Both the position numbers and the translations under genes were made by a program. 64,000 bases of DNA from Streptomyces sp. ATexAB-D23 (GTDB taxonomy: Bacteria > Actinomycetota > Actinomycetes > Streptomycetales > Streptomycetaceae): NCBI RefSeq assembly GCF_000373645.1, contig NZ_KB892035.1:62001-126000 (forward strand), given 5' to 3'. Below the pieces are notes generated by a model, which was not told the origin of the DNA, made no database searches, and saw nothing but the letters and a program-made list of their open reading frames with translations. The first letter of the stretch is position 1, and every line of letters starts with the position of its first letter. Shown piece after piece: positions 23,854-32,501 of the stretch.

Positions 23854-25122
23854 GTGAAGTACCGCTTGCTTGCCGGTGGGTCCGCGCTCGTGATGGCCAC
23901 CCTGCTCAGTGCCTGTGGCTCCTTTGACGACTCGGCCGGGAAATCCGCCGACGGCCGGACGAACATCGATGTCTGGCTGATGCGCGACAGCGTTTCGGCG
24001 CAGTTCCAGAAGGAGTTCGTGAAGGGCTTCGAGAAGGCGCACCCCGGCATCCGGGTCCGGGTCCAGATCCAGGAGTGGGACGGCATCGGTGAGAAGATCA
24101 CCGCCGCGCTCGCCAGCAACGACGCGCCGGACGTCATCGAGAGCGGCAACACCCAGGTCGCCCAGTTCGCGCAGAGCGGCGGGCTCGTCGACCTCAGCGA
24201 CAAGGTCGAGGAGCTGAACGGCAAGGACTGGCTGCCGGGGCTCGCCGAGCCGGGGGCGTACGAGGGCAGGCAGTACGGCATCCCGTACTACGCGGCCAAC
24301 CGGGTGGTCATCTACCGCACCGACCTGTTCGAGAAGGCCGGCATCGACGCGAAGGCGCTCAGAACCCGCGACCAGTGGATCGCCGCGACCGAGAAGCTCG
24401 ACAAGGGCGGCACCCAGGGCATCTACCTGCCCGGCCAGACGTGGTACGCCCTGGCCGGGTTCGTCTGGGACGAGGGCGGCGACCTCGCCACCGAGTCCGG
24501 CGGCGTCTGGAAGGGCGCCCTGGACACCCCCGAGGCGCTGCGCGGAATGGAGTTCTACGAAAAGCTCCAGGCGCTCGGCAAGGGCCCCAAGGACGCCGAC
24601 GAGGCCGACCCGCCGCAGGCCGACGTGATGGCCCAGGGCAAGGTCGCCCAGGTCATCTCCACCCCGGGCGGCGCCAACGTCGTCATCGAGAAGAACCCGG
24701 AGCTGAAGGGGAAACTCGGCTTCTTCCCGATCCCCGGCAAGACCGCGGACACCCCGGGTGCCGTCTTCACCGGAGGTTCCGACCTGGTGATCCCCACCGC
24801 GTCCGGCAAGCAGGAGGCCGCGCTCACCTTCATCAAGGAACTCACCGGTGACGCCTGGCAGAAGAAGCTCGCCGTCGCCATGAGCTACGTGCCGAACCGG
24901 ACCTCGCTCGCCTCCGCCGTGGCCGGTGACCCGGGCGCCGCCGCGATGGCGGTGGGCGCCGCGAACGGCCACGCCACGCCCAACACACCGAGCTGGGCCG
25001 CGGTCGAGGCGGAGAACCCGATGAAGGACTACATGACCGCGGTCCTGACCGGCGGCGACCCGGCGAAGGAGGCCGCCAAGGCGTCCGCCGACATCACCCG
25101 GGCCATGAAGACCGGCTCCTGA
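23854..25122 (+). CDS. ABC sugar importer, solute-binding lipoprotein
   Basis: 422 residues. The signal peptide ends in the lipobox LLSAC (about 17-21), so the protein is lipid-anchored outside the membrane. The body is a family 1 carbohydrate-binding protein (NIDVWLMRDSVSAQF, APDVIESGNTQVAQFA, YGIPYYAANRVVIYR). GTG at 23854 follows GAGGTGA. Two permeases follow; no ATPase gene is present, so a shared ATPase such as MsiK probably powers it, as for other Streptomyces sugar systems. Downstream GH20 suggests amino-sugar oligomers as substrate. Confidence 0.88.
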   Translation: MKYRLLAGGSALVMATLLSACGSFDDSAGKSADGRTNIDVWLMRDSVSAQFQKEFVKGFEKAHPGIRVRVQIQEWDGIGEKITAALASNDAPDVIESGNTQVAQFAQSGGLVDLSDKVEELNGKDWLPGLAEPGAYEGRQYGIPYYAANRVVIYRTDLFEKAGIDAKALRTRDQWIAATEKLDKGGTQGIYLPGQTWYALAGFVWDEGGDLATESGGVWKGALDTPEALRGMEFYEKLQALGKGPKDADEADPPQADVMAQGKVAQVISTPGGANVVIEKNPELKGKLGFFPIPGKTADTPGAVFTGGSDLVIPTASGKQEAALTFIKELTGDAWQKKLAVAMSYVPNRTSLASAVAGDPGAAAMAVGAANGHATPNTPSWAAVEAENPMKDYMTAVLTGGDPAKEAAKASADITRAMKTGS

Positions 25123-25175
25123 CCCGCGGGCCCCAGCCCCGCCCGACCGTCCGAACCATCGAGAGGAGGCGTGCC

Positions 25176-26162
25176 GTGTCGGTCATCCGGGAACGGACCG
25201 CACCCCCCAGTCCCCTGCGCCGGGCCGCACCCGGCACATCCGGGCCGCCGCCCCGCCGGCGGCGGTCCGGGGAACCGCGCGGCGTGTGGCCGTACGCCCT
25301 GATCGCCCCGGCGGTGGGCGGGATGCTCTACCTGCTGCTGTATCCGCTGCTGCGGGCGGTGCTGATCTCGCTCCAGGACTTCCGGCTGCGCCAGCTGATC
25401 ACGGGCGACGCCGAGTTCGTCGGACTGCGCAACTACCGCACGTTGCTGTCCGATCCGCGGTTCTGGGAGGTGGTCCGGCGCACCTTCCTGTTCATGGCGG
25501 TCAATGTCGTCCTGATCATGGTGATCGCGACGCTGGTCGCCCTGATGACCGAGCGTCTGGGCCGGTTCGGCCGCACGATGGTGCTCAGTTCGCTGGTGCT
25601 GGCCTGGGCCATGCCGGTGATCGCGGCCACCACGGTCTTCCAGTGGCTGTTCCACTCCGAATTCGGCATCGTCAACCATCTGCTGACCGGGGCCGGCTTC
25701 TCCTCCTTCGACCGCTACCCCTGGTTCGCGCACGGCACCGCGGCCTTCGCCATCCTGGTGCTGCTGGTCGTCTGGCAGTCGGTGCCGTTCGCGGCGGTCA
25801 CGGTCTACTCCGCGCTGACCACCGTCCCGGCCGAGTTGTACGAGTCGGCGCGGCTGGACGGGGCGAGCGCCGCCCGGATCTTCCGCTCGGTGACCCTCCC
25901 GGTGCTCCGGCCGATCTTCCTGCTGGTGTTCTCACTGGAGGTGATCTGGACGTTCAAGGCGTTCGTCCAGATCTGGGTGATGACCCGCGGCGGCCCGGGT
26001 GACGCGACCACGATCCTGCCCGTGTACGCGGTGCAGACCGCGCTCGCCGGCCAGCGCTACGACCTGGGATCGGCCGCCTCGATGGTCACCGTGGTCCTGA
26101 TGTCCGGGGTGCTCGTCCTCTACTTCCGCCAGATGCTCCGCCAGGAGGACGAGATCCGATGA
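25176..26162 (+). CDS. ABC sugar importer permease 1 (MalF-like)
   Basis: 328 residues with six predicted membrane segments and the EAA loop around PAELYESARLDGASAARIF. GTG at 25176 has GGAGG at 6 bases. Its stop overlaps the next permease start (ATGA). It forms the membrane channel with that partner. Confidence 0.9.
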   Translation: MSVIRERTAPPSPLRRAAPGTSGPPPRRRRSGEPRGVWPYALIAPAVGGMLYLLLYPLLRAVLISLQDFRLRQLITGDAEFVGLRNYRTLLSDPRFWEVVRRTFLFMAVNVVLIMVIATLVALMTERLGRFGRTMVLSSLVLAWAMPVIAATTVFQWLFHSEFGIVNHLLTGAGFSSFDRYPWFAHGTAAFAILVLLVVWQSVPFAAVTVYSALTTVPAELYESARLDGASAARIFRSVTLPVLRPIFLLVFSLEVIWTFKAFVQIWVMTRGGPGDATTILPVYAVQTALAGQRYDLGSAASMVTVVLMSGVLVLYFRQMLRQEDEIR

Positions 26163-27001
26163 GCCGTGCCCGTACCGCGCGCAGGCGGCGGATTCCGCTG
26201 AACGCCGCCGCCGTACTGACCATCCTGGTCTGTCTGTTCCCCGTCTACTGGATGATCTCCACCGCGTTCAAGCCGTCCCGGGACATCCAGTCGACGCACC
26301 CGCGGCTCTTCCCGCGCACCTGGACACTCGACCACTTCCGTACCGCCGTGCAGGCCGACGGGTTCGGGTTGTTCTGGCGCAACAGCATCCTGGTGACGGT
26401 GAGTTCGATCCTGCTCGCCCTGATCGTCGCGCTGGCGTCGGCGTACGCGGTGGCCAGGCTCCGCTGGAAGGGCCGGCGGCAGTTCATGCTGATGGTCTTC
26501 ATCGCGCAGATGGCGCCGTGGGAGTCGCTGATCATCCCGATCTACATCATCTCCCGCGACACGGACATGCTGGACCGGCTGCCCACGCTCACCCTCGTCT
26601 ACTTCATGGTCACCCTGCCGTTCTCGGTGATCGTGCTGCGGGGCTTCATCGGGACGATCCCGCCGGAGCTGGAGGAGGCGGCCCAGGTCGACGGGTGCAC
26701 CAGGACCGGCGCCTTCCGGAAGGTGGCCCTGCCGCTGCTCGCGCCGGGGCTCATGGCCACCTCGCTGTTCGGCTTCATCACCGCCTGGAACGAGTTCGCG
26801 TACGCCAACTTCCTGATCATCAAGCACCAGGACAGCCGCACCCTGCCGGTCTGGCTGTCCTCCTTCCAGAACACCTTCGGCACCGACTGGGGCGCCACGA
26901 TGGCCGCCTCCACCCTGTTCGCCCTGCCCGCGCTGGTGGTCTTCCTGCTGCTCCAGCGCCATGTCACCTCCGGCTTCGCGGCCGGCGCCGTCAAGGGTTA
27001 G
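26159..27001 (+). CDS. ABC sugar importer permease 2 (MalG-like)
   Basis: 280 residues with six membrane segments and the EAA loop PPELEEAAQVDGCTRTGAF. It is translationally coupled to permease 1. Its TAG stop is followed directly by the terminal inverted repeat of a MITE-like element, so the gene end may have been set by that insertion. Confidence 0.9.
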   Translation: MSRARTARRRRIPLNAAAVLTILVCLFPVYWMISTAFKPSRDIQSTHPRLFPRTWTLDHFRTAVQADGFGLFWRNSILVTVSSILLALIVALASAYAVARLRWKGRRQFMLMVFIAQMAPWESLIIPIYIISRDTDMLDRLPTLTLVYFMVTLPFSVIVLRGFIGTIPPELEEAAQVDGCTRTGAFRKVALPLLAPGLMATSLFGFITAWNEFAYANFLIIKHQDSRTLPVWLSSFQNTFGTDWGATMAASTLFALPALVVFLLLQRHVTSGFAAGAVKG

Positions 27002-27162
27002 GCCGTGTCCGGCGGATCGGAGCCGGGGCCGCGACGTCTGGCACGGCGCCTCGCCGCGTCACCGAAACGCCCGAATGGCTCCGCCATGAGGACGCTCCGG
27101 CGCCGTGCGATGCAAGGCACCAGACGCCGCGCCCTGCCCGACCCCGATCCGCCGGACACGCC
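27002..27162. mobile_element. MITE-like element, ~160 bp
   Basis: CGTGTCCGGCGGATCGG at 27004-27020 is inverted perfectly at 27144-27160. The inner sequence also folds on itself, with a central ATGGC/GCCAT loop, so the whole unit can form one long hairpin. No coding capacity is seen. Shorter relatives lie at 20005-20054 and perhaps 49868-49945. No clear target duplication can be read. Confidence 0.75.
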
Positions 27163-27199
27163 CTGACCGACGACCCCGCTCCCCTCCCGGAGGCCCCGC

Positions 27200-28792
27200 A
27201 TGCCCGAACCCCGCCCCGAACACTCCCTCGTCCCCCGGCCGCTCAAGGTCTCCTCCCGCCCCGGCCGCTTCACCTTCGCCCCGGACACCGCGATCCGCGC
27301 CTCCCCCGGCGCGGAGAGCGCGGCCGGCCTGCTGCGCACCCTGCTCGCCCCCACCACCGGGCTGCCGCTGGCGCCCTCCGCCACCGGCCGGATCGTGCTG
27401 GCCCTGGACCCGGAGCTGAGCGGCCTCGGCGAGGAGGGGTACGGGCTCACCATCGGCCCGGACACGGTGCTGCTGCGGGCCGCCCGCCCGGCCGGCCTGC
27501 TGTGCGGGGTCCAGACGCTGCGCCAGCTCCTGCCCGCCGAAACCCTGTCCGGGGCGGGCCGGCGGAACGGACCGTGGACGCTGCCCTGTGTGGAGATCAG
27601 CGATGTGCCGGCGCACGCGTGGCGGGGCACCATGCTGGACGTCGCCCGGCACTTCCAGCCGGTCTCCTACCTGCGCCGGTACGTGGACCTGATGGCGCTG
27701 CACAAGCTCAACACACTGCACCTCCACCTCACCGACGACCAGGGCTGGCGGATGCCCGTCGCCGCCTACCCGAAGCTCACCGGGATCGGCGGCCACCGCA
27801 GCCAGTCGATGGCGGGCCCCCCGGGCGGCGTCCCCGAGACCTTCGACGGGGTTCCGCACTCGGGGGCGTACACCCGGCAGGAACTGCGGGACCTCGTCCG
27901 GTACGCGGGCGCGCGCGGGGTGCGGGTGGTGCCGGAGATCGAGATGCCGGGCCATGTTCGCGCGGCCCTCGCCGCCCATCCCGAGCTGGGCAACGATCCG
28001 TCGCGGCGGCTGGGCGTGTGGACCCGCTGGGGCATCTGCGACACGGTCCTCGGCGTCCACGAGGAGGTCTTCGACTTCTGCCGGACGGTGCTGGGAGAGG
28101 TCATGGACGTCTTCCCCTCGCCGTACATCCACGTCGGGGGCGACGAGTGCCCGACGAGCGAGTGGGAGAACAGCCCGGCAGCCCGGCGGCGGGCCGCCGC
28201 CGAGGGGCTGGCGGGCGCGCGGGCGCTGCACGGCTGGTTCATGGGCCGCATCGGGGCGTTCGTGACCGAGCGGGGCCGCACCCCGGTCGGCTGGGCCGAG
28301 ACCGGCACCGAACTCCCCCTCGACTTCACCGTGATGACCTGGCGCGACCCGTCCCACGCCCGTACCGCAGCTGTGCGCGGCCACCAGGTGGTCGCCGCGC
28401 ACTACCGGGCCACCTACCTCGACTACGCCGAGTCCGCCGACCCCGGCGAGCCGCCCGCGCAGCCGGGCCCGCCGGTCGGACTGCGCGCGGTCCACGGCGA
28501 CCGGTCGCTCGCCGAGGGCTGGGACCGGGCCGTCGCGGGCCGGCTCCTCGGCACGCAGGCCCAGCTGTGGACCGAGTACGCGAGCACTCCGGACCGGATC
28601 GAGTACCGGACGTATCCCCGGCTGTGCGCACTCGCGGACCGCGCCTGGTCGGGCACGCGCGCCGACTGGCCCGGGTTCCTCACGCGTCTCGGCCCCCACC
28701 TGGCACGGCTGGACGCGCTCGGCGTCCGCTACCGGCCCCTGAACCCCCGGCCGCTCACCGCGGCTTCCCCAGGAACAGCGCCAACCCAGTGA
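27200..28792 (+). CDS. GH20 beta-N-acetylhexosaminidase
   Basis: 530 residues with no signal peptide, so probably cytoplasmic. The GH20 catalytic Asp-Glu pair is in YIHVGGDECPTSEW (about 308-321); other family blocks are WRGTMLDVARHF, HLHLTDDQGWR and VVPEIEMPGH. It removes terminal GlcNAc from chito-oligomers imported by the preceding ABC system. ATG at 27200 follows CGGAGG. The MITE-like element separates it from the permease genes. Confidence 0.93.
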   Translation: MPEPRPEHSLVPRPLKVSSRPGRFTFAPDTAIRASPGAESAAGLLRTLLAPTTGLPLAPSATGRIVLALDPELSGLGEEGYGLTIGPDTVLLRAARPAGLLCGVQTLRQLLPAETLSGAGRRNGPWTLPCVEISDVPAHAWRGTMLDVARHFQPVSYLRRYVDLMALHKLNTLHLHLTDDQGWRMPVAAYPKLTGIGGHRSQSMAGPPGGVPETFDGVPHSGAYTRQELRDLVRYAGARGVRVVPEIEMPGHVRAALAAHPELGNDPSRRLGVWTRWGICDTVLGVHEEVFDFCRTVLGEVMDVFPSPYIHVGGDECPTSEWENSPAARRRAAAEGLAGARALHGWFMGRIGAFVTERGRTPVGWAETGTELPLDFTVMTWRDPSHARTAAVRGHQVVAAHYRATYLDYAESADPGEPPAQPGPPVGLRAVHGDRSLAEGWDRAVAGRLLGTQAQLWTEYASTPDRIEYRTYPRLCALADRAWSGTRADWPGFLTRLGPHLARLDALGVRYRPLNPRPLTAASPGTAPTQ

Positions 28793-28833
28793 AGAGGCAC
28801 TCCCCCACGACCGTTCCGGAAAGGAACAGGCTG

Positions 28834-30276
28834 ATGAAGTCACTCGCGAAGAGCCGGATACGCGCCGCCGCCGCGGCTGCCGTCACCGTGGCGCTCGGCT
28901 GTACGGCCTTGGCCGCCGTCCCCACGACGGCGAGCGCCGCCGACGGATCGCTGGCCGTGCAGTACCGCACCGGCGCGTCCGGGGCCACGGCCGACCAGAG
29001 CGAACCCTGGCTGAAGGTGCGCAACACCGGCACCGGGTCCGTCCAGCTCAGCGACGTCAAGGTCCGCTACTACTTCAAGGGCGAGGCGGCGGGCGACGCC
29101 TACCGGTTCGCCTGCTCCTGGGCGGTGAAGGGCTGCGGCAACATCACCGGCACCTTCGGCACGCTCGCGTCCCCGACCGCCACCGCCGACCGCTACCTGG
29201 AGATCGGCTTCACCTCCGGCGCGGGTTCGCTGGCACCGGGTGCCGACACCGGGGACATGCAGCTGCGGTTCCACCGGTCGAGCTGGCAGCCGCTGGTGCA
29301 GAGCGACGACTACTCCTTCGGCGCCGACGCGACCGCGTACGCCGACTGGTCGAAGGTGACCGCGCGGCTCGGCGGCGCCACGGTCTGGGGCGAGGCCCCC
29401 GAGGGCAACACCCCGACCGATCCGACCGACCCCACGGACCCGACCGATCCGACCGACCCTTCGGAGGACGGGCCGACGCTCTTCGACGACTTCAACTACA
29501 GCGGCCACACCGATCCGCAGATCGCCGCGCACGGCTGGAGCGTCCGTTCCAACTCCGGTGGCCCGGGGGTGCCGGGTGCCACCTGGGCGCCGGAGAACGT
29601 CACGTTCGCCACGGAGGGCGGCAACTCCATCATGAACCTGGAGACGTCGACGGCGGGCAGCGGTGAGTCGACCAGGCAGACCGAGATCCTGACCCAGTCC
29701 ATGAAGTTCCGCAACGGCACCTACGCGGCGCGGGTGAAGTTCGAGGACGCGCCGAAGTCGGGCCCGGACGGCGACCACCTCGTCCAGACCTTCTTCACCA
29801 TCAACGACCTCAAGGCGCCGATGGCGGACGACTACGCCGAGTACGACTTCGAGTACCTGCCCAACGGCGGCTGGGGCGAGAGCGGCAACATCCTCTACAC
29901 GACCTCGTGGGAGACCTACCGGCCCGACCCCTGGGAGGCCGTCAACGAGCACACCGAGTCCCGGCAGAGCTACGCCGGCTGGCACGACCTGGTCGTGACC
30001 ATCGACAACAGCAGCATCACGTACTACATCGACGGCCGGCTGTTCGGCACGCACGGGGAGGCCTACCTGCCGGAGCGGGGCATGTCGATCAACTTCAACC
30101 AGTGGCTGATCGACCTGGCCGGGCAGACGAGCACGACGCCCCGCGCGTACGACCAGCAGGTGGACTACGTCCTGCACGTGAAGGACCAGGTCCTCACCCC
30201 GGCGCAGGTGAACGCGAAGGTGGCCGCGTACCGCGCGGCGGGAACGACGTTCCAGGACACGGTTCCGGCCGGATGA
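28834..30276 (+). CDS. Secreted CBM3-GH16 glycoside hydrolase
   Basis: 480 residues: signal peptide to about ASA-AD (36), a family 3 carbohydrate-binding module (about 38-190), a (PTD)n linker (about 195-210), and a GH16 domain whose catalytic pattern ExDxE is visible in DYAEYDFEYL. GH16 enzymes cut beta-1,3- or mixed glucans and related polymers; the exact substrate cannot be read. ATG at 28834 lies 41 bases after the GH20 stop, so it is probably in the same transcript. Confidence 0.88.
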   Translation: MKSLAKSRIRAAAAAAVTVALGCTALAAVPTTASAADGSLAVQYRTGASGATADQSEPWLKVRNTGTGSVQLSDVKVRYYFKGEAAGDAYRFACSWAVKGCGNITGTFGTLASPTATADRYLEIGFTSGAGSLAPGADTGDMQLRFHRSSWQPLVQSDDYSFGADATAYADWSKVTARLGGATVWGEAPEGNTPTDPTDPTDPTDPTDPSEDGPTLFDDFNYSGHTDPQIAAHGWSVRSNSGGPGVPGATWAPENVTFATEGGNSIMNLETSTAGSGESTRQTEILTQSMKFRNGTYAARVKFEDAPKSGPDGDHLVQTFFTINDLKAPMADDYAEYDFEYLPNGGWGESGNILYTTSWETYRPDPWEAVNEHTESRQSYAGWHDLVVTIDNSSITYYIDGRLFGTHGEAYLPERGMSINFNQWLIDLAGQTSTTPRAYDQQVDYVLHVKDQVLTPAQVNAKVAAYRAAGTTFQDTVPAG

Positions 30277-30297
30277 CCCGGTAGCGGCAGGGCGAAC

Positions 30298-30382
30298 AGG
30301 CGGGGCGGACGGCCGACGGGCCCTCCGCCCCGCCTTTCGCATGCCCGGTCAGGAGCCCCCGTGCGGGCCCTCCTGACCGGGC
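30298..30382 (+). terminator. Two tandem terminator hairpins
   Basis: A 12-bp stem (30298-30309 with 30324-30335) followed by TT, then a perfect 13-bp stem (30343-30355 with 30370-30382), separate the polysaccharide operon from hyi. Confidence 0.85.
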
Positions 30383-30400
30383 CGAATTCCGGGCACCCCC

Positions 30401-30465
30401 TTGACAGCCCCGCCACCCTCCAGGCAATCTTCCGTTAAGCAGAAACAAACTTCCGCAATACGGAA
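30401..30465 (+). promoter_or_regulatory. hyi promoter with tandem 15-bp operators
   Basis: TTGACA (30401-30406) is 18 bases from CAATCT (30425-30430). Just downstream lie TTCCGTTAAGCAGAA (30430-30444, imperfect) and TTCCGCAATACGGAA (30451-30465, near-perfect inverted repeat), offset by 21 bp. The same paired layout is found before gcl. IclR-type AllR, known to control glyoxylate/allantoin genes in Streptomyces, is the obvious candidate. Confidence 0.8.
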
Positions 30466-30482
30466 GGAGCGCCGAAACCCTC

Positions 30483-31322
30483 ATGGGCTACCCGGACCAG
30501 CGCTTCGATGTGAACCTCTCGATCCTCTTCACGGAACTCCCGCTCCTGGAGCGGCCCGCGGCAGCCGCCGCGGCCGGCTTCACGGCGGTCGAGCTGTGGT
30601 GGCCCTGGATCGAGACCCCCACCCCCCAGCAGGCCGAGCTCGACGCCCTCAAGAAGGCGCTCGACGAGGCCGGCACCCAGCTGGTGGGGCTGAACTTCTA
30701 CGCCGGACAGCTCCCCGGCCCCGACCGCGGCGCGCTCTCCGTGCCCGGCGCGGAGTCGGACCGTTTCCGGGCCAACATCGAGGTGGCGGCCGGCTTCGCC
30801 GCCTCGGTCGGCTGCAAGGCGCTCAACGCGCTCTACGGCAACCGGATCGACGGCGTCGACCCCGCCGCCCAGGACGAACTGGCCCTGGAGAACCTGGTCC
30901 TGGCCGCCCGCGCCGCCGACCGGATCGGCGCGGTACTGCTGATCGAGACCCTGAACGCGCCGGAGTCGCCGCGCTACCCGCTGGTGAGCGCACCGGCCGG
31001 GATCGAGGTCGTGGACCAGGTCAACGCCGCCACGGGCCTGGGCAACGCGAAGTTCCTGCTGGACCTGTACCACCTGTCGATGAACGGCGAGGACCTCAGC
31101 CGGGTCATCGCCGCGTACGCCGACAGGACCGGTCACGTCCAGATCGCCGACAACCCGGGCCGCGGCGCGCCCGGCACCGGCTCACTCCCCCTGGAGCAGC
31201 TCCTGGACGAGCTGACGAAGGCCGGCTACGCGGGCTGGGTCGGGCTGGAGTACAAGCCCGGCGACCGCCCGAGCGCCGACTCCTTCGACTGGCTCCCGGC
31301 CGCCGCGCGGCCCGCCCACTGA
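30483..31322 (+). CDS. hyi: Hydroxypyruvate isomerase
   Basis: 279 residues with the TIM-barrel fold of the Hyi family. FDVNLSILFTELPLLERP opens the barrel; LIETLN (about 157) and GLEYKPGD (about 256) carry the catalytic glutamates, and HVQIADNPGRGAPGTG is conserved. It interconverts hydroxypyruvate and tartronate semialdehyde. ATG at 30483 is placed after a GGAAGGAG that overlaps the proximal operator. It is followed 43 bases later by tartronate semialdehyde reductase, so the two form an operon. Confidence 0.93.
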   Translation: MGYPDQRFDVNLSILFTELPLLERPAAAAAAGFTAVELWWPWIETPTPQQAELDALKKALDEAGTQLVGLNFYAGQLPGPDRGALSVPGAESDRFRANIEVAAGFAASVGCKALNALYGNRIDGVDPAAQDELALENLVLAARAADRIGAVLLIETLNAPESPRYPLVSAPAGIEVVDQVNAATGLGNAKFLLDLYHLSMNGEDLSRVIAAYADRTGHVQIADNPGRGAPGTGSLPLEQLLDELTKAGYAGWVGLEYKPGDRPSADSFDWLPAAARPAH

Positions 31323-31365
31323 GGGCGCCAGGAGCCCCTGTACACGCTGATCGGAAGGCACCCTC

Positions 31366-32265
31366 ATGAGCAACAACCTCCCCAAGGTTGCGTGGATCGG
31401 TCTCGGCATCATGGGCTCGCCCATGTCCGAGAACCTGATCAAGGCCGGATACGACGTCACCGGTTACACCCTGGAGCGGGACAAGGTCGACCGGCTCGCC
31501 GCGGCCGGCGGCACCGGCGCCGGCTCGATAGCCGAGGCGGTCGGGGACGCGGACGTGGTCATCACGATGGTGCCCGCGTCCCCGCAGGTCGAGGCCATCG
31601 CGTACGGCCCCGCCGGCATCCTGGAGAACGCGCGGCGCGGCGCGCTGCTGATCGACATGTCCTCGATCACCCCGCAGACCTCCGTGGATCTCGCGAAGAA
31701 CGCCGCCGAGAAGGGCATCCGGGTCCTGGACGCCCCCGTCTCCGGCGGCGAGGCCGGCGCGATCGAGGCCGTGCTGTCCATCATGGTGGGCGGCGAGCGG
31801 GCCGACTTCGACGCGGCGAAGCCGCTGCTCGAAGCGCTCGGCAGGACCATCGTCCTCTGCGGCCCGCACGGCTCCGGCCAGACGGTGAAGGCCGCCAACC
31901 AGCTGATCGTCGCGGTGAACATCCAGGCGTGCGCCGAGGCCGTGGTCTTCCTGGAGAAGTCCGGCGTCGACCTGACCGCCGCGCTGGACGTCCTGAACGG
32001 CGGCCTGGCCGGATCGACGGTCCTGACCCGCAAGAAGGACAACTTCCTCAACCGCGATTTCGCCCCGGGCTTCCGGATCGACCTGCACCACAAGGACATG
32101 GGCATCGTGACGGACGCCGCCCGCAACGTCGGCGCCGCGCTGCCGGTCGGCGGTGTGGTCGCCCAGCTCGTCGCCTCGCTGCGCGCGCAGGGTGACGGCG
32201 GCCTGGACCACTCGGCGCTGCTGCGCTCGGTCGAGCGCCTGTCGGGTCAGCCCGTCCAGGCCTGA
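31366..32265 (+). CDS. Tartronate semialdehyde reductase (2-hydroxy-3-oxopropionate reductase)
   Basis: 299 residues of the beta-hydroxyacid dehydrogenase family. WIGLGIMGSPMSENL binds NAD(P)H, LDAPVSGGEAGA is the substrate signature and the catalytic Lys is in GQTVKAANQ (about residue 171). It reduces tartronate semialdehyde, made by Gcl, to glycerate. The ATG has an AAGG ribosome site. It completes the glycerate branch with hyi and gcl. Confidence 0.94.
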   Translation: MSNNLPKVAWIGLGIMGSPMSENLIKAGYDVTGYTLERDKVDRLAAAGGTGAGSIAEAVGDADVVITMVPASPQVEAIAYGPAGILENARRGALLIDMSSITPQTSVDLAKNAAEKGIRVLDAPVSGGEAGAIEAVLSIMVGGERADFDAAKPLLEALGRTIVLCGPHGSGQTVKAANQLIVAVNIQACAEAVVFLEKSGVDLTAALDVLNGGLAGSTVLTRKKDNFLNRDFAPGFRIDLHHKDMGIVTDAARNVGAALPVGGVVAQLVASLRAQGDGGLDHSALLRSVERLSGQPVQA

Positions 32266-32397
32266 CCCCGGCCGCCCCTCCCTCACTCACCCTTCCCCCC
32301 TCCCCTCTCCACCCCCAGACTTCCGGACGGTGCCGTCGCTGACACCTGTCCTGTCGCGCCCAGGCGCCGGCACCGTCCGGAACACCCTCCCACCACG

Positions 32398-32442
32398 AAT
32401 TTCAACAAACTGTTGACGTCAGGTTCGGAGCGTACCTACGCT
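32398..32442 (+). promoter_or_regulatory. Catalase promoter with the uraD-type operator
   Basis: A 21-bp block (32398-32418) is the exact reverse complement of 20638-20658. It contains the palindrome TCAACAAACTGTTGA and overlaps the -35 TTGACG (32413-32418); TACGCT (32437-32442) follows after 18 bases. Position and orientation relative to the promoter are the same as at uraD. Confidence 0.82.
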
Positions 32443-32501
32443 CCTGGAGCCCCGAGCCGTCGCAGTTCAGCAGCTCCCGTACGGAAGGTCGCCCCGACAC
32501 C

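Noticed and set aside
26518..30276. A continuous 1,252-codon frame across permease 2, GH20 and GH16
   Set aside because: Only the last 481 codons read as protein (the CBM3-GH16 enzyme). The rest is out of frame with permease 2 and GH20.
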